A DNA stretch of 64,000 nucleotides from Lachnospiraceae bacterium UBA7054 (lineage in GTDB: Bacteria; Bacillota; Clostridia; Lachnospirales; Lachnospiraceae): assembly GCA_002492725.1 (NCBI GenBank), contig DLAF01000013.1:22057-86056 (forward strand). Direction: 5' to 3'. Under the pieces are notes generated by a model, which made no database searches, was not told the DNA's origin, and saw only the letters and a list, made by a program, of their open reading frames with translations. The stretch's first letter is position 1. Each line of letters starts with the position of its first letter. Shown in pieces: positions 51,905-59,949 of this stretch. A program made the translations under genes and the position numbers.

Positions 51905-52534
51905 TCAATATTCATCAAAAAAATTTTGTAACAGCTCTACAAACCGTCCAATATGCAATCCGTCCACAAACGAATGATGCGCCTGTACTGAAATTGGAAT
52001 TACGATTTTATCTTCCTTTTCATAATATTTGCCCCAATCAAACAGCGGTGTTGCATTATCTTTTTTACCCGAATTAGTATGTGAAATATGTGTATATGTA
52101 ACCCAAGGCATAGGTGAACACTGAAATACATCATTTCCTAATGGACCTGTAAAATATTCTTTCTGCTCCTGTGCTGTTTTTGTTGCTAATTCCACATATT
52201 CTTTTATGCCCTCAATCAAAGGAACATTGACGACTTTAAATAATTCTGTTTCCGGATTCAGATATGTAAACGCCGTATCTATATGTTCAAACAAAACAAT
52301 TTGACCGTCCAAAAATCTGTACCGAAAGGCTTCTATTTGATTGGCACATCTGCACACTGCATACACCATAGCCATAGTAAATGAAAAACCCTGCTCTTTT
52401 ACTTTTCGTTTAAAGTTTGTAATATCAGCTTCAAATGTTACACAAAAAGCAGGCTCAACACTATTCCTAAAAACATTACAGTGCATTGCTCTTGCCCATG
52501 TCTTTTCATCAACTACTTGATAATTATTCTCCAT
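51905..52534 (-). CDS. Chloramphenicol acetyltransferase-like enzyme (CatA fold)
   Basis: 209 residues of the trimeric type A chloramphenicol acetyltransferase family. The catalytic motif HHSFVDGLHIGRF near the C-terminus gives the active His and structural Asp, and WVTYTHISH matches the family's substrate-side segment. It is of normal length. Whether it acts on chloramphenicol or another alcohol cannot be decided. The gene is clearly AT-richer than its neighbours and lies beside a decayed acyltransferase, which suggests acquisition by transfer. The gap to the downstream pseudogene is 155 bp. Confidence 0.85.
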   Translation of the reverse strand: MENNYQVVDEKTWARAMHCNVFRNSVEPAFCVTFEADITNFKRKVKEQGFSFTMAMVYAVCRCANQIEAFRYRFLDGQIVLFEHIDTAFTYLNPETELFKVVNVPLIEGIKEYVELATKTAQEQKEYFTGPLGNDVFQCSPMPWVTYTHISHTNSGKKDNATPLFDWGKYYEKEDKIVIPISVQAHHSFVDGLHIGRFVELLQNFFDEY

Positions 52535-52613
52535 TCTTATTCCCCCATAAATTCATATTGTGTATGCCAATCAATGAAAGTCATAATTTTGCAGCCAATG
52601 AGACAAGCAAGTG

Positions 52614-53969
52614 TTACGATCCAACTTTCTGTCTGCTCAAAATACCCGCCAGTTTTTTCCGCACATGGAAAAATGCCGGAATCAGGAAAATATCCGCAAA
52701 AATCCACGCCAGCGGATTTGCAAACCGCACCGCGCTAAATCCAAAGTAAGGCACCAGTAAAAAGCCTGCAAGCGCCCTTGCCAGCATCTCAAAAGCGCCC
52801 GCAAAGACTGCCAGTTTGCTAAAGCCCATTCCCTGGATCAAAAAGCGAACGATATTCACAAGCGCTAACGGGAAGTAAAATAGCGCATTGATCTGTAAAA
52901 AGGAGTAGGCATTCCCAATAATCTGCGTCTCCCCTGCATCCAGAAACAGCAAAAGGAGCTGCTTCCCAAACAGAAATACCGCCCCCAGCGCGAGCAGGGA
53001 ATAAAGTAACCCCAGCAAAGAGCAGCTTTTCAGGCCTCTGTCTACGCGATCTAGATCTCCCGCGCCCACGTTCTGTCCGCCGTAAGTCGCCATTGTGGAA
53101 CCCATAGCATCAAAAGGACAGACCAAAAGCATACTCACCTTGCCGCCCGCCGTGACCGCCGCTACCGCGTTAGAATCAATACTGTTCACCGCACTCTGCA
53201 GGATCACGCTGCCAATGGCTGTGATTGAATACTGCAGTCCCATAGGAATCCCCATGTTGTAAAGCTTCGCAGCATAATCTCTATCCCATCTGCGTTCGTC
53301 CTGAGACAGCTTTAAAATCGCAAACTTTTTACGCATATAAATCAGGCAGGCAAAGCCCGCGATTGCCTGCGACACCACCGTAGCCACTGCCGCGCCGTCC
53401 ACGTTCCTATGCAGCACCACAATACAGAACATGTCGAGAAAGATATTTAGGATTGCCGCCATTACGAGAAACACCACCGGCGTTTTACTGTCTCCCAGCG
53501 ACCGCAGGATTGCTGCCGTCATATTGTAGAGAAACACTACGGGTATGCCCAAAAAAATAATGATGATGTACCGATAAGAACCGTCAATGATATTTGCGGG
53601 TGTACGCATCACCTGTAAAATCGGACGGCATAAAAGCGATACCACGATTGTGATAACCACCGCAAAAATCACGGACAGCCACACGCTGTTGGCCACAAAG
53701 CGCTTTAACTGCTCCTCATGCTTCGCGCCAAATTCCTGTGCAATCGGGATTGCAAAACCGTTGCAGACGCCCATGCAAAAACCGATGATCAGGAAATTGA
53801 CAGAGCCCGTAGCGCCCACAGACGCCAGCGCATTAACGCCCAGATAATGTCCCACGATCACCGCGTCCATCATACTGTAAAACTGCTGAAAAACAAGCCC
53901 GAATAAAAGAGGCACGGCAAAGCCCAGAATCAACTTCATGGGGCTGCCTTTTGTCATATCTTTTTCCAT
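52614..53969 (-). CDS. MATE family efflux transporter
   Basis: 451 residues, twelve hydrophobic helices. Family segments FGLVFQQFYSMMDAVIVGHYLG and SLGDSKTPVVFLVMAA are present. It is of the same subfamily type as the exporter at 33.4 kb, with similar opening residues (TKGSPMKLILGF versus TRGPITKSLLSF). GGGAGGA precedes the ATG at 53969. It is divergent from another MATE gene at 54200. Substrate unknown. Confidence 0.92.
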   Translation of the reverse strand: MEKDMTKGSPMKLILGFAVPLLFGLVFQQFYSMMDAVIVGHYLGVNALASVGATGSVNFLIIGFCMGVCNGFAIPIAQEFGAKHEEQLKRFVANSVWLSVIFAVVITIVVSLLCRPILQVMRTPANIIDGSYRYIIIIFLGIPVVFLYNMTAAILRSLGDSKTPVVFLVMAAILNIFLDMFCIVVLHRNVDGAAVATVVSQAIAGFACLIYMRKKFAILKLSQDERRWDRDYAAKLYNMGIPMGLQYSITAIGSVILQSAVNSIDSNAVAAVTAGGKVSMLLVCPFDAMGSTMATYGGQNVGAGDLDRVDRGLKSCSLLGLLYSLLALGAVFLFGKQLLLLFLDAGETQIIGNAYSFLQINALFYFPLALVNIVRFLIQGMGFSKLAVFAGAFEMLARALAGFLLVPYFGFSAVRFANPLAWIFADIFLIPAFFHVRKKLAGILSRQKVGS

Positions 53970-54010
53970 AATGTTCCTCCCGCATTGCAAACTCTAAAAT
54001 GCTTCTTTCC

Positions 54011-54038
54011 ACTTTATCACACTCCGATAAAAACACAA
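54011..54038 (-). promoter_or_regulatory. Possible promoter of the leftward MATE gene
   Basis: TTGTGT (54038-54033), 16-bp spacer, TAAAGT (54016-54011). Confidence 0.45.
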
Positions 54039-54086
54039 GTACCTATAACAGAAAAAAAATAAAATTTTGAAAATGTGGGAAAGCGA

Positions 54087-54115
54087 TTGACAGTGTTTTG
54101 GGAATGTATTAGAAT
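54087..54115 (+). promoter_or_regulatory. Promoter of the rightward MATE gene
   Basis: Perfect TTGACA (54087-54092), 17-bp spacer, TAGAAT (54110-54115), giving a leader of about 80 bases. Confidence 0.75.
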
Positions 54116-54135
54116 GTTATCACTTTACGCAAAAT

Positions 54136-54177
54136 AAGAGAATGCTGTCGAAACCCGCAGAAACAGTGTTCTTGCGG
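54136..54177 (+). repeat. Leader hairpin, possible third AGAGAATG-type element
   Basis: AAGAGAATGCTGT pairs with ACAGTGTTCTT (10 bp including two G-U wobbles) around a 14-base loop, followed by GCGG. Read in gene sense it shares AAGAGAATGC...TTCTnTGCG with the copies at 5309 and 14066 (minus strand). It lies within the MATE leader, 25 bp before the ATG. Confidence 0.4.
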
Positions 54178-54199
54178 AAATTGGAGGACAACCGTAACT

Positions 54200-55579
54200 A
54201 TGACCGCCATATATGATAAAGACCAATTCTATTCCAAGATCTTGAAGCTGGTGATTCCGATCGTTATTCAGAATCTTTTAAGCGCGGCTGTCAGCTCCGC
54301 GGACGTGGTGATGTTGAACTATGTGGGCCAGTCCTCCATCTCCGCCGTTTCGCTGGCTGCCAACTACGCCAGCATCCTTTTTATGATCTACTACGGCCTG
54401 GGAACCGGCGCTTCCATGTTGAGCGCACAGTATTGGGGAAAGGGCGATCTCCAGCCGATCCGCGTCATTGAAGGAATCGCGCTGCGATTTTCCCTGATCA
54501 TTTCCCTGTGCTTCTCCGCCTTCGCCTGCTTTGCACCGGAACTGATGATGAAGCTCTTCACGAACGATACGGAGCTGATTGCCATCGGTGCCGGCTATCT
54601 GCGCGTGATGAGCATTACCTACTTATGCTGGGGCATCATTGAAGTCTACCTGGCGGTTCTTCGAAGCATTGGGCGGGTGACCGTTTCCATGGTTTTAAAT
54701 GTGATGGCCTTCTCGTTAAATATCTTTTTGAATGCCGTATTTATTTTCGGGCTTTTCGGGGCGCCGAAACTGGGCGCCGTAGGCGTTGCCATTGCCACTG
54801 CCCTGTCCCGCATCATCGAGTTGGCCGGCTGTATCGTAGTGTCCCTGTGCAGTAAGGATATCAAATTGAAATTCAGCTATCTGTTCCTGCGCAACAAACT
54901 GTTGTTTCAGGATTTTCTCAGGCTTTCTCTGCCTGCCCTCATAAACGATCTGGCGTGGAGCGTAGCCTTCTCCATGTACTCGGTCATCCTGGGACACATG
55001 GGATCTGACGCGGTGGCTGCTAACTCTCTGGTAATCGTTGTCAGGAATTTCGGCACCGTGCTCTGTTTCGGCACTGCCAGCGCGGGTGGTATCCTGCTGG
55101 GAAATGTGATGGGGGAAAACGACATGGAACGCGCCAAAGAATATGCTTCCAAGCTGATGAAGCTTACCATTATAACAGGCGCCATCGGTGGTATTCTTGT
55201 CCTGATTGCTACGCCCTTTGTCCTGCACTTTGCGAAACTTTCCGAAACAGCCATGCACTACCTGAAATATATGCTGCTCATCAATACCTACTACATCATG
55301 GGCGCTGCCGTCAATACGACGCTGATCGCCGGTGTGTTCCGGGCCGGCGGAGACAGTCGCTTTGGTTTGATCTGCGACGCGATCGATATGTGGGTCTATG
55401 CCGTGCCTCTTGGGTTTCTCGCGGCTTTTGTCTTAAAACTTCCCGTTCTCTGGGTCTATTTTTTGCTGTGCACTGACGAATTTGTCAAATGGCCCTGGGT
55501 CATCAGGCATTACCGCAGCCAAAAATGGCTGAAAAACATTACCAGGGAAGATCTCTTTCACAAAGACGCAGCCACCTAA
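54200..55579 (+). CDS. MATE family efflux transporter (second type)
   Basis: 459 residues with twelve hydrophobic helices. Motifs SSADVVMLNYVGQSSISAVSLA and FRAGGDSRFGLICDAIDMW place it in the MATE family but in a different branch from the leftward copy. A GGAGGA ribosome site precedes the ATG, and a structured leader lies before that. Its 3' end overlaps the convergent LuxR-type reading frame by 4 bp. Confidence 0.92.
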   Translation: MTAIYDKDQFYSKILKLVIPIVIQNLLSAAVSSADVVMLNYVGQSSISAVSLAANYASILFMIYYGLGTGASMLSAQYWGKGDLQPIRVIEGIALRFSLIISLCFSAFACFAPELMMKLFTNDTELIAIGAGYLRVMSITYLCWGIIEVYLAVLRSIGRVTVSMVLNVMAFSLNIFLNAVFIFGLFGAPKLGAVGVAIATALSRIIELAGCIVVSLCSKDIKLKFSYLFLRNKLLFQDFLRLSLPALINDLAWSVAFSMYSVILGHMGSDAVAANSLVIVVRNFGTVLCFGTASAGGILLGNVMGENDMERAKEYASKLMKLTIITGAIGGILVLIATPFVLHFAKLSETAMHYLKYMLLINTYYIMGAAVNTTLIAGVFRAGGDSRFGLICDAIDMWVYAVPLGFLAAFVLKLPVLWVYFLLCTDEFVKWPWVIRHYRSQKWLKNITREDLFHKDAAT

Positions 55580-56078
55580 ACCTTGCCACGAAATTCTTTC
55601 CTGCTGCACACGCCCATCTTTTCGTAAATATGGGACACATGCTTTTTCACCGTAGTTTCGGCAATGAAGAGTTCCTCTCCGATCTGCCTGTTGGTGCGGC
55701 CCCGATAAAGAAGCCAGGCCACCTCAAGCTCCCGCTCGGAAAGCCCGCGCCCTTCACAGGCACGCAGAAAATCAGCGTAAATCTCCTCGTAACTTCTGTT
55801 TTCGACTGCTCCTATTTCTTCCTGCTCACCCTGTCGGGCTGTCCCGCTTCTCTCCTGTTCACGCTGTTGATGCTTTCCACCCTCGCTCCTAATCTGATCA
55901 TTTACCCGCATATAGAGCACAAAAACAACAGCCAGCGCAACTCCAAGGGCCAGCGTTCCAAGGCTCGCAAACGCCCAATTCCTCCTGCCGCCGAAAGCCC
56001 CGCCTGATAAAGCAGCATGGCCGTCAAAAGCAGCACATAACCAAGTTCCAAAAGATATCGGAGCGCACGTTTTCTCAT
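55576..56078 (-). pseudogene. Membrane-anchored LuxR-type regulator with a frameshift
   Basis: From the ATG at 56078 the frame encodes a membrane helix (MRKRALRYLLELGYVLLLTAM). From about 56000 the coding potential moves to the frame one base back, which gives a second helix (FASLGTLALGVALAVVFVLY), a charged linker and a C-terminal LuxR helix-turn-helix (LSERELEVAWLLYRGRTNRQIG ... TTVKKHVSHIYEKM). Together they form a protein of about 165 residues with two helices. A missing base, perhaps in a GGGG run near 56000, or a sequence error, would explain it. Confidence 0.65.
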
Positions 56079-56082
56079 GCTT

Positions 56083-56463
56083 TCACGTCTCCTCCATATC
56101 CTCATCCAGCTCCATAAAGTCAATAATACGCCGTTTTACTTCCAACTGCAGGGGTAAAAGCAGCATCGCCACGATTCCTGCGCAAAACACCTGCCGCTGC
56201 AGCATTTCCAGTACATCCTGCGTGCGCTTAAGCTCACTTAAGTGACAGGCATATCCCTTTTTCAACAGGAAAAAAGCCCGCTTAAAATCTTTCCACACAC
56301 CGTTTCTGATTAACACCGGCACGGTAAATACCAGAATGATAATAAGAGACGGCAGATCTACCAATACATTCGCTATATTGCGCAGCCCTTCCTGAAAGAA
56401 ACCTCCTTCCGTCACAAGCAGAATCAAAATACCCAGCATGATGCTCACAATCTCCATGATCAT
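56083..56463 (-). CDS. Small membrane protein, MotA/TolQ-like fold suspected
   Basis: 126 residues: two hydrophobic segments (about 1-20 and 30-50), an amphipathic cytoplasmic part (KDFKRAFFLLKKGYACHLSELKRTQDVLEML), and a third hydrophobic segment (about 96-110). The layout and the VDLPSLIIIL motif recall the MotA/TolQ-like family seen in Lachnospiraceae without flagella, but the protein is short. GGAGGG precedes the ATG at 56463. It lies 4 bp before the LuxR-type gene, so the two form a pair. Confidence 0.65.
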   Translation of the reverse strand: MIMEIVSIMLGILILLVTEGGFFQEGLRNIANVLVDLPSLIIILVFTVPVLIRNGVWKDFKRAFFLLKKGYACHLSELKRTQDVLEMLQRQVFCAGIVAMLLLPLQLEVKRRIIDFMELDEDMEET

Positions 56464-56543
56464 GATAAATCCCTCCATTTTTTCATAGCACATTTCATCA
56501 AACGGTTCCCTGTTTTGCCATCCGGCTAATCTGTATCGTTCCT

Positions 56544-56604
56544 AAAAAGCATAGCATGGGCAACGCCAAAAATGCTATACTACCTTTTGTTTCAAAAGTA
56601 GTAT
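56544..56604 (-). promoter_or_regulatory. Inverted repeat and attenuator-like hairpin upstream of the small membrane protein
   Basis: Arms ATACTACCTTTTG and CAAAAGTAGTAT (56577-56604, one bulge) overlap a TAGTAT -10-like box. Next to it ATAGCAT/ATGCTAT (56551-56578) is followed in minus-strand RNA by GCTTTTT, as in an intrinsic terminator, about 80 bases before the gene. The two stems share bases and could be mutually exclusive. Confidence 0.45.
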
Positions 56605-56627
56605 TTTCGCGATTCTGCTGATGCGCA

Positions 56628-56653
56628 CAAAGAGCCTGCCCGAAGGCAAGCTC
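56628..56653 (-). terminator. Terminator of the first amino-acid ABC operon
   Basis: Stem GAGCTTGCC/GGCAGGCTC with a TTCG tetraloop on the minus strand, then TTTG, placed just behind the stop codon of the ATPase gene. Confidence 0.75.
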
Positions 56654-56662
56654 CCTCACTTT

Positions 56663-57436
56663 TTAATATTTGGTTAAAAACTGTCTCGTTCTTTCCTCCC
56701 GCGGGTGGTCGATGACCTGTTTCGGATTGCCCTGCTCCACGATAACGCCTTCGTCCATAAAGATGATCTGATCCGCCACATCCCTGGCAAAAGCCATCTC
56801 GTGCGTGACAATGATCATCGTCGTGTGCTGCTTAGCAAGTCCTCGGATTACCTTTAAGACCTCGCCAGTAAGCTCCGGATCAAGCGCAGAGGTCGGCTCG
56901 TCAAAACAGAGAATGTCAGGCTGTAAGGCAAGCGCTCTGGCAATCGCCACACGCTGCTGCTGCCCGCCCGAAAGCTGGTGCGGATAATGCTGCATACGCT
57001 CCGAAAGCCCCATCCTGTTTAACAGCTCTTTTCCGTGGGCATCAATCTTTTCATAGATTTCTTTTTTCTTCTGCTTAAAGTCAGGCTGCTCCTTTGCCAG
57101 AAGCTTTTCCGCCAAGGTCACATTCTCAAGCGCCGTGTACTGCGGAAACAAGTGAAAGGCCTGAAACACCATGCCAAAATGCAGTCTCTTGGTGCGCAGA
57201 TCGCTCCCCTGACCTTTTGCGGGATTGTCTGCGTCAAACAACGTCTCTCCCTTCACCGTAATGGAGCCGTGATCCGGCGTCTCCAAAAAATTCAGACACC
57301 GTAAGAGCGTCGTCTTGCCGGAACCGGAAGAACCGATGATCGCCAGCGCCTTTCCCTCCTCCAGCGTAAAGCTCACGTCGTCAAGCACGTTGGTGGAGCC
57401 GAAATGTTTTCCGATATTTTTTACCTCTAAAACTGC
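56663..57436 (-). CDS. Polar amino-acid ABC transporter ATP-binding protein
   Basis: 257 residues: Walker A GSSGSGKTT, signature LSGGQQQRVAIARAL, Walker B LCFDEPTSALDP and VTHEMAFARDVA, all typical of GlnQ/HisP ATPases. The ATG at 57436 follows GGAGG. Between Walker A and the signature there is a lysine-rich insert (KEQPDFKQKKKEIYEK). It is the last gene of the unit permuted binding protein, permease, ATPase. Confidence 0.95.
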   Translation of the reverse strand, partial: AVLEVKNIGKHFGSTNVLDDVSFTLEEGKALAIIGSSGSGKTTLLRCLNFLETPDHGSITVKGETLFDADNPAKGQGSDLRTKRLHFGMVFQAFHLFPQYTALENVTLAEKLLAKEQPDFKQKKKEIYEKIDAHGKELLNRMGLSERMQHYPHQLSGGQQQRVAIARALALQPDILCFDEPTSALDPELTGEVLKVIRGLAKQHTTMIIVTHEMAFARDVADQIIFMDEGVIVEQGNPKQVIDHPREERTRQFLTKY

Positions 57437-57525
57437 CATTTGCGCCTCCATTCCAAATCGCCCTGCTTAAACCATACCCTTACCGCTGGACGGGATATCA
57501 CCGCGGCACACCAAAAAGCTGCCGC

Positions 57526-58182
57526 TTACCTAAAATAATCGAGTTTCTGCTCAATATAGCGAAACAACAGCGTCAGTATTCCTACAAACAGCAGATAGAA
57601 TACGCCCGTATAAAAGAGCGGCCAGGTAAGACCGTTGCTTTTCATAAATGAATAACCCGCAAAAGTCAGTTCGTAAGCTGCAATGATCCGCGCCAAAGAC
57701 GTGTCCTTCACCAGCGTGATAATCTCGTTGGACATGGGCGGCACCACGCGCTTTACCATCTGCAGGAGCGTGACTCGGAAAAAGATCTGACTCTTCGTCA
57801 TGCCAAGCACCTCTCCAGCCTCTCTCTGCCCCACGGGAACACCCTCGATGCCGCCGCGAAAAATCACCGAAAAGTAGCAGGCATAGTTGATGGAAAAGGC
57901 CACCACCGTTGCGGTGATCCGCCCCGACTCGCTGCCGCTCCAGATATTGTGGGAAAGCCACAGTCCCGGTCCGTAAAAGATAATGATGAGCTGCAGCATA
58001 AGCGGCGTGCCCCGTATGATCCACACAAGCGTTCCCACCAGCCCGCGCAAAAACTTCCATCTGCTCATCGCGCCAAATGCCAGGATCAACCCCAATGGCA
58101 GCGCGAAAAGCAGCGTGAAAAGAAAGATCTGAAAGGTCGTCCAAAGGCCGCCAAGCAGCGATTGTGTCACACTCCAAAACAT
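57526..58182 (-). CDS. Polar amino-acid ABC transporter permease
   Basis: 218 residues, five hydrophobic helices, with the HisM/GlnP-type coupling loop (EAGEVLGMTKSQIFFRVTLLQMVKRVVPP) and the early WIIRGTPLMLQL motif. It sits 24 bp after the binding-protein gene. Amino acid specificity is not readable from sequence. Confidence 0.94.
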   Translation of the reverse strand: MFWSVTQSLLGGLWTTFQIFLFTLLFALPLGLILAFGAMSRWKFLRGLVGTLVWIIRGTPLMLQLIIIFYGPGLWLSHNIWSGSESGRITATVVAFSINYACYFSVIFRGGIEGVPVGQREAGEVLGMTKSQIFFRVTLLQMVKRVVPPMSNEIITLVKDTSLARIIAAYELTFAGYSFMKSNGLTWPLFYTGVFYLLFVGILTLLFRYIEQKLDYFR

Positions 58183-58206
58183 AATCGGTTCTCCTGTATT
58201 CGCGCC

Positions 58207-58992
58207 TTACTTTTCAGGCACCACGACCACCTGCGCATTGTTACAGTATGCGTTCGTGCACTCCATTGCGCTTGTAACTTCATCCGTCAATGTCATGCCG
58301 TTCCATACGACGTCAATATTCTTGGAGTCTAACTCCATAATCTTGTTATCCCAGTCGATTACCACGAACTGCGCCTCCACGCCAAGCTTATCAGCCACCA
58401 TGCGCGCCATATCCGCATCGAAACCGATCCACTCGCCGGAAGCATCCTTATAATCCATCGGCTCAAATTCCGTGATACCCACGATCAGCGTACCCTTACC
58501 CTGAATATAAGCCACGTCCCCGGAACCGTTGTCCGTATACTCACTTGCATTCTGCTCAATCAGCGCCTCCTGCACACCATAGGTCTTGGCCGTTTCCTGC
58601 ATGGAACCGTCCGCATAACTCTCTGCAAACACAGAGTTGATATAGGAAGCAAGGTCAGAACCCTTGCGGCAGCCTGCGCCATACTTCTCTGTTGTCAGCT
58701 CATCCGTATGTACCAGATTCGGGTAGCTGGTTCCCTCTCCGATCATGGCACCAGCCATCAGAAGATCAATGATTGCCGCATCCGACGTTCCGGAAGCCAC
58801 CTCCATCAGCGCATCCGCCTGAGAAGCCACACTGTTTATCTGAAAGCCCTTCTCCTGCGCCACCGCCTCGCCCGCAGAGCCTGCCTCCACGGCATATACC
58901 ATGTCCTTGCTCTCTTTCTCGCCGCCGCAGCCAATCAAAGCCGCACTAAGAGCCGTTGAAAGTACCAGTAACATTGCCAATTTCTGTTTCAT
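58207..58992 (-). CDS. Substrate-binding lipoprotein with circularly permuted lobes
   Basis: 261 residues. Lipoprotein signal ending LIGCGG (Cys 22). Residues 32-146 look like the second lobe of a family 3 binding protein (EAGSAGEAVAQ, GTSDAAIIDLLMAGAM, ELTTEKYGAGCRKGSDL). Residues 164-261 look like the first lobe (GTLIVGITEFEPMDYKD, GEWIGFDADMARMVADKLG, DVVWNGMTLTDE). The normal order is the reverse, as in the protein at 59950. The gene has its own promoter and is followed by cognate permease and ATPase genes, so it is probably functional. Confidence 0.85.
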   Translation of the reverse strand: MKQKLAMLLVLSTALSAALIGCGGEKESKDMVYAVEAGSAGEAVAQEKGFQINSVASQADALMEVASGTSDAAIIDLLMAGAMIGEGTSYPNLVHTDELTTEKYGAGCRKGSDLASYINSVFAESYADGSMQETAKTYGVQEALIEQNASEYTDNGSGDVAYIQGKGTLIVGITEFEPMDYKDASGEWIGFDADMARMVADKLGVEAQFVVIDWDNKIMELDSKNIDVVWNGMTLTDEVTSAMECTNAYCNNAQVVVVPEK

Positions 58993-59028
58993 TTCTCTAT
59001 CCTCCCATCAGTTTTCAAACACTTAAGT

Positions 59029-59057
59029 ATTTTATCACAGTAGTATGTTAAAGTAAA
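59029..59057 (-). promoter_or_regulatory. Promoter of the permuted binding-protein operon
   Basis: TTTACT (59057-59052), 17-bp spacer, TAAAAT (59034-59029), about 30 bases before the ATG region. Confidence 0.65.
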
Positions 59058-59074
59058 TGCGCAAATAAAAGAAA

Positions 59075-59899
59075 CTACTGTCTGTCAAAATATGCCTTCC
59101 CGTCTTCCGGTTTAAAATAAGTCCGCAGATATCCGTCCGTAGAGACGATCACAAACTCATTCGTGGCTTCCAGATAGTACACGTCATCCCCGTCCTCCGC
59201 TTCCAGTTTATGCAATGCCTCAGACGACGCAATCACTCGGTTTGCTCCCTCCAGATACTCCTCCGCCGAGGTGTAGCCAAATTCCGCGCCATGCTTTTCA
59301 AAATGTTCCTGCAGATATTCCGCCTGTCGGAAATAGAAAGCATAGATTGGCCCTTGCTCTCTGCCGACATTCTCATCGTGTGGCGGCACCTCAGATGTGT
59401 CCGCCTGTGTATCCGCCACTTCAGGAATCTCCGGTTGTGCCTCCGCCGCAGGCTCGTCCGTCTCCTTTGACTGCACATCCGCGACAGAGTCATCCGTCCC
59501 CGCAAACGGCTCAGGCTTATCATCTGCCGATAGTTCTGTCTGCCCATCTGCCGCCGCAGAAAGGCTCTCTTCTACCTCCGCGCTTACTTCCAGTCCTTTG
59601 CCGGCAGTATCCCTTTCGAACAGCCGTCCTGACTGAAAAACGCCAATACCGGCAATCAACAGCACCAAAACCGCCGCCGCTGCCGCCCACCATTTTCCTC
59701 TGTCGTTTTTCTTTGCGTAGTAGGGCCTTACCGTCTGCTGTGCGGGCTCACCCCCCGCTTTTGACTTGTTTTCTCTGCGGCATTGCTCACAGCGTTTCGG
59801 TAACTGTAAATTTTTACTTTGATAAAAAGCAATTTCTTCCGGTGTCAGCGTAAATTCAACGCCGCACTGTTTGCATGTTCTCTTCATTATTTTTCCCAT
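59075..59899 (-). CDS. Zinc-ribbon membrane protein with EndoU/Barnase-like C-terminal module
   Basis: 274 residues: an N-terminal zinc ribbon (CKQCG ... CEQCRREN), one membrane helix (about 70-88), a long Glu/Ala/Asp low-complexity stalk (about 95-175), and a compact C-terminal domain with EHFEKHGAEFGYTSAEEYL, ATNEFVIVSTDG, and RTYFKPEDGKAYFDRQ. That last pattern (HxxKHGxEFG ... T-x-F-K-P) recalls BECR-fold nuclease-like domains of phage and polymorphic toxins, but catalytic function is unproven. The start is 59899 or 59887. The ribosome site lies in a hairpin. Confidence 0.72.
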   Translation of the reverse strand: MGKIMKRTCKQCGVEFTLTPEEIAFYQSKNLQLPKRCEQCRRENKSKAGGEPAQQTVRPYYAKKNDRGKWWAAAAAVLVLLIAGIGVFQSGRLFERDTAGKGLEVSAEVEESLSAAADGQTELSADDKPEPFAGTDDSVADVQSKETDEPAAEAQPEIPEVADTQADTSEVPPHDENVGREQGPIYAFYFRQAEYLQEHFEKHGAEFGYTSAEEYLEGANRVIASSEALHKLEAEDGDDVYYLEATNEFVIVSTDGYLRTYFKPEDGKAYFDRQ

Positions 59900-59908
59900 A
59901 TTTTTTTA

Positions 59909-59934
59909 AATCCCCCGCCATCTGACGGGGGATT
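59909..59934 (-). promoter_or_regulatory. GC-rich hairpin covering the ribosome site of the zinc-ribbon gene
   Basis: Perfect 9-bp stem AATCCCCCG/CGGGGGATT with an 8-base loop, 16 bp after the stop of the upstream binding protein. Minus-strand RNA then reads TTTAAAAAAAT to the ATG. The only purine-rich ribosome site, GGGGGAT, is inside the 3' arm. It can serve as terminator or as a translational block. Confidence 0.6.
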
Positions 59935-59949
59935 CTGTAATGACAGTAT

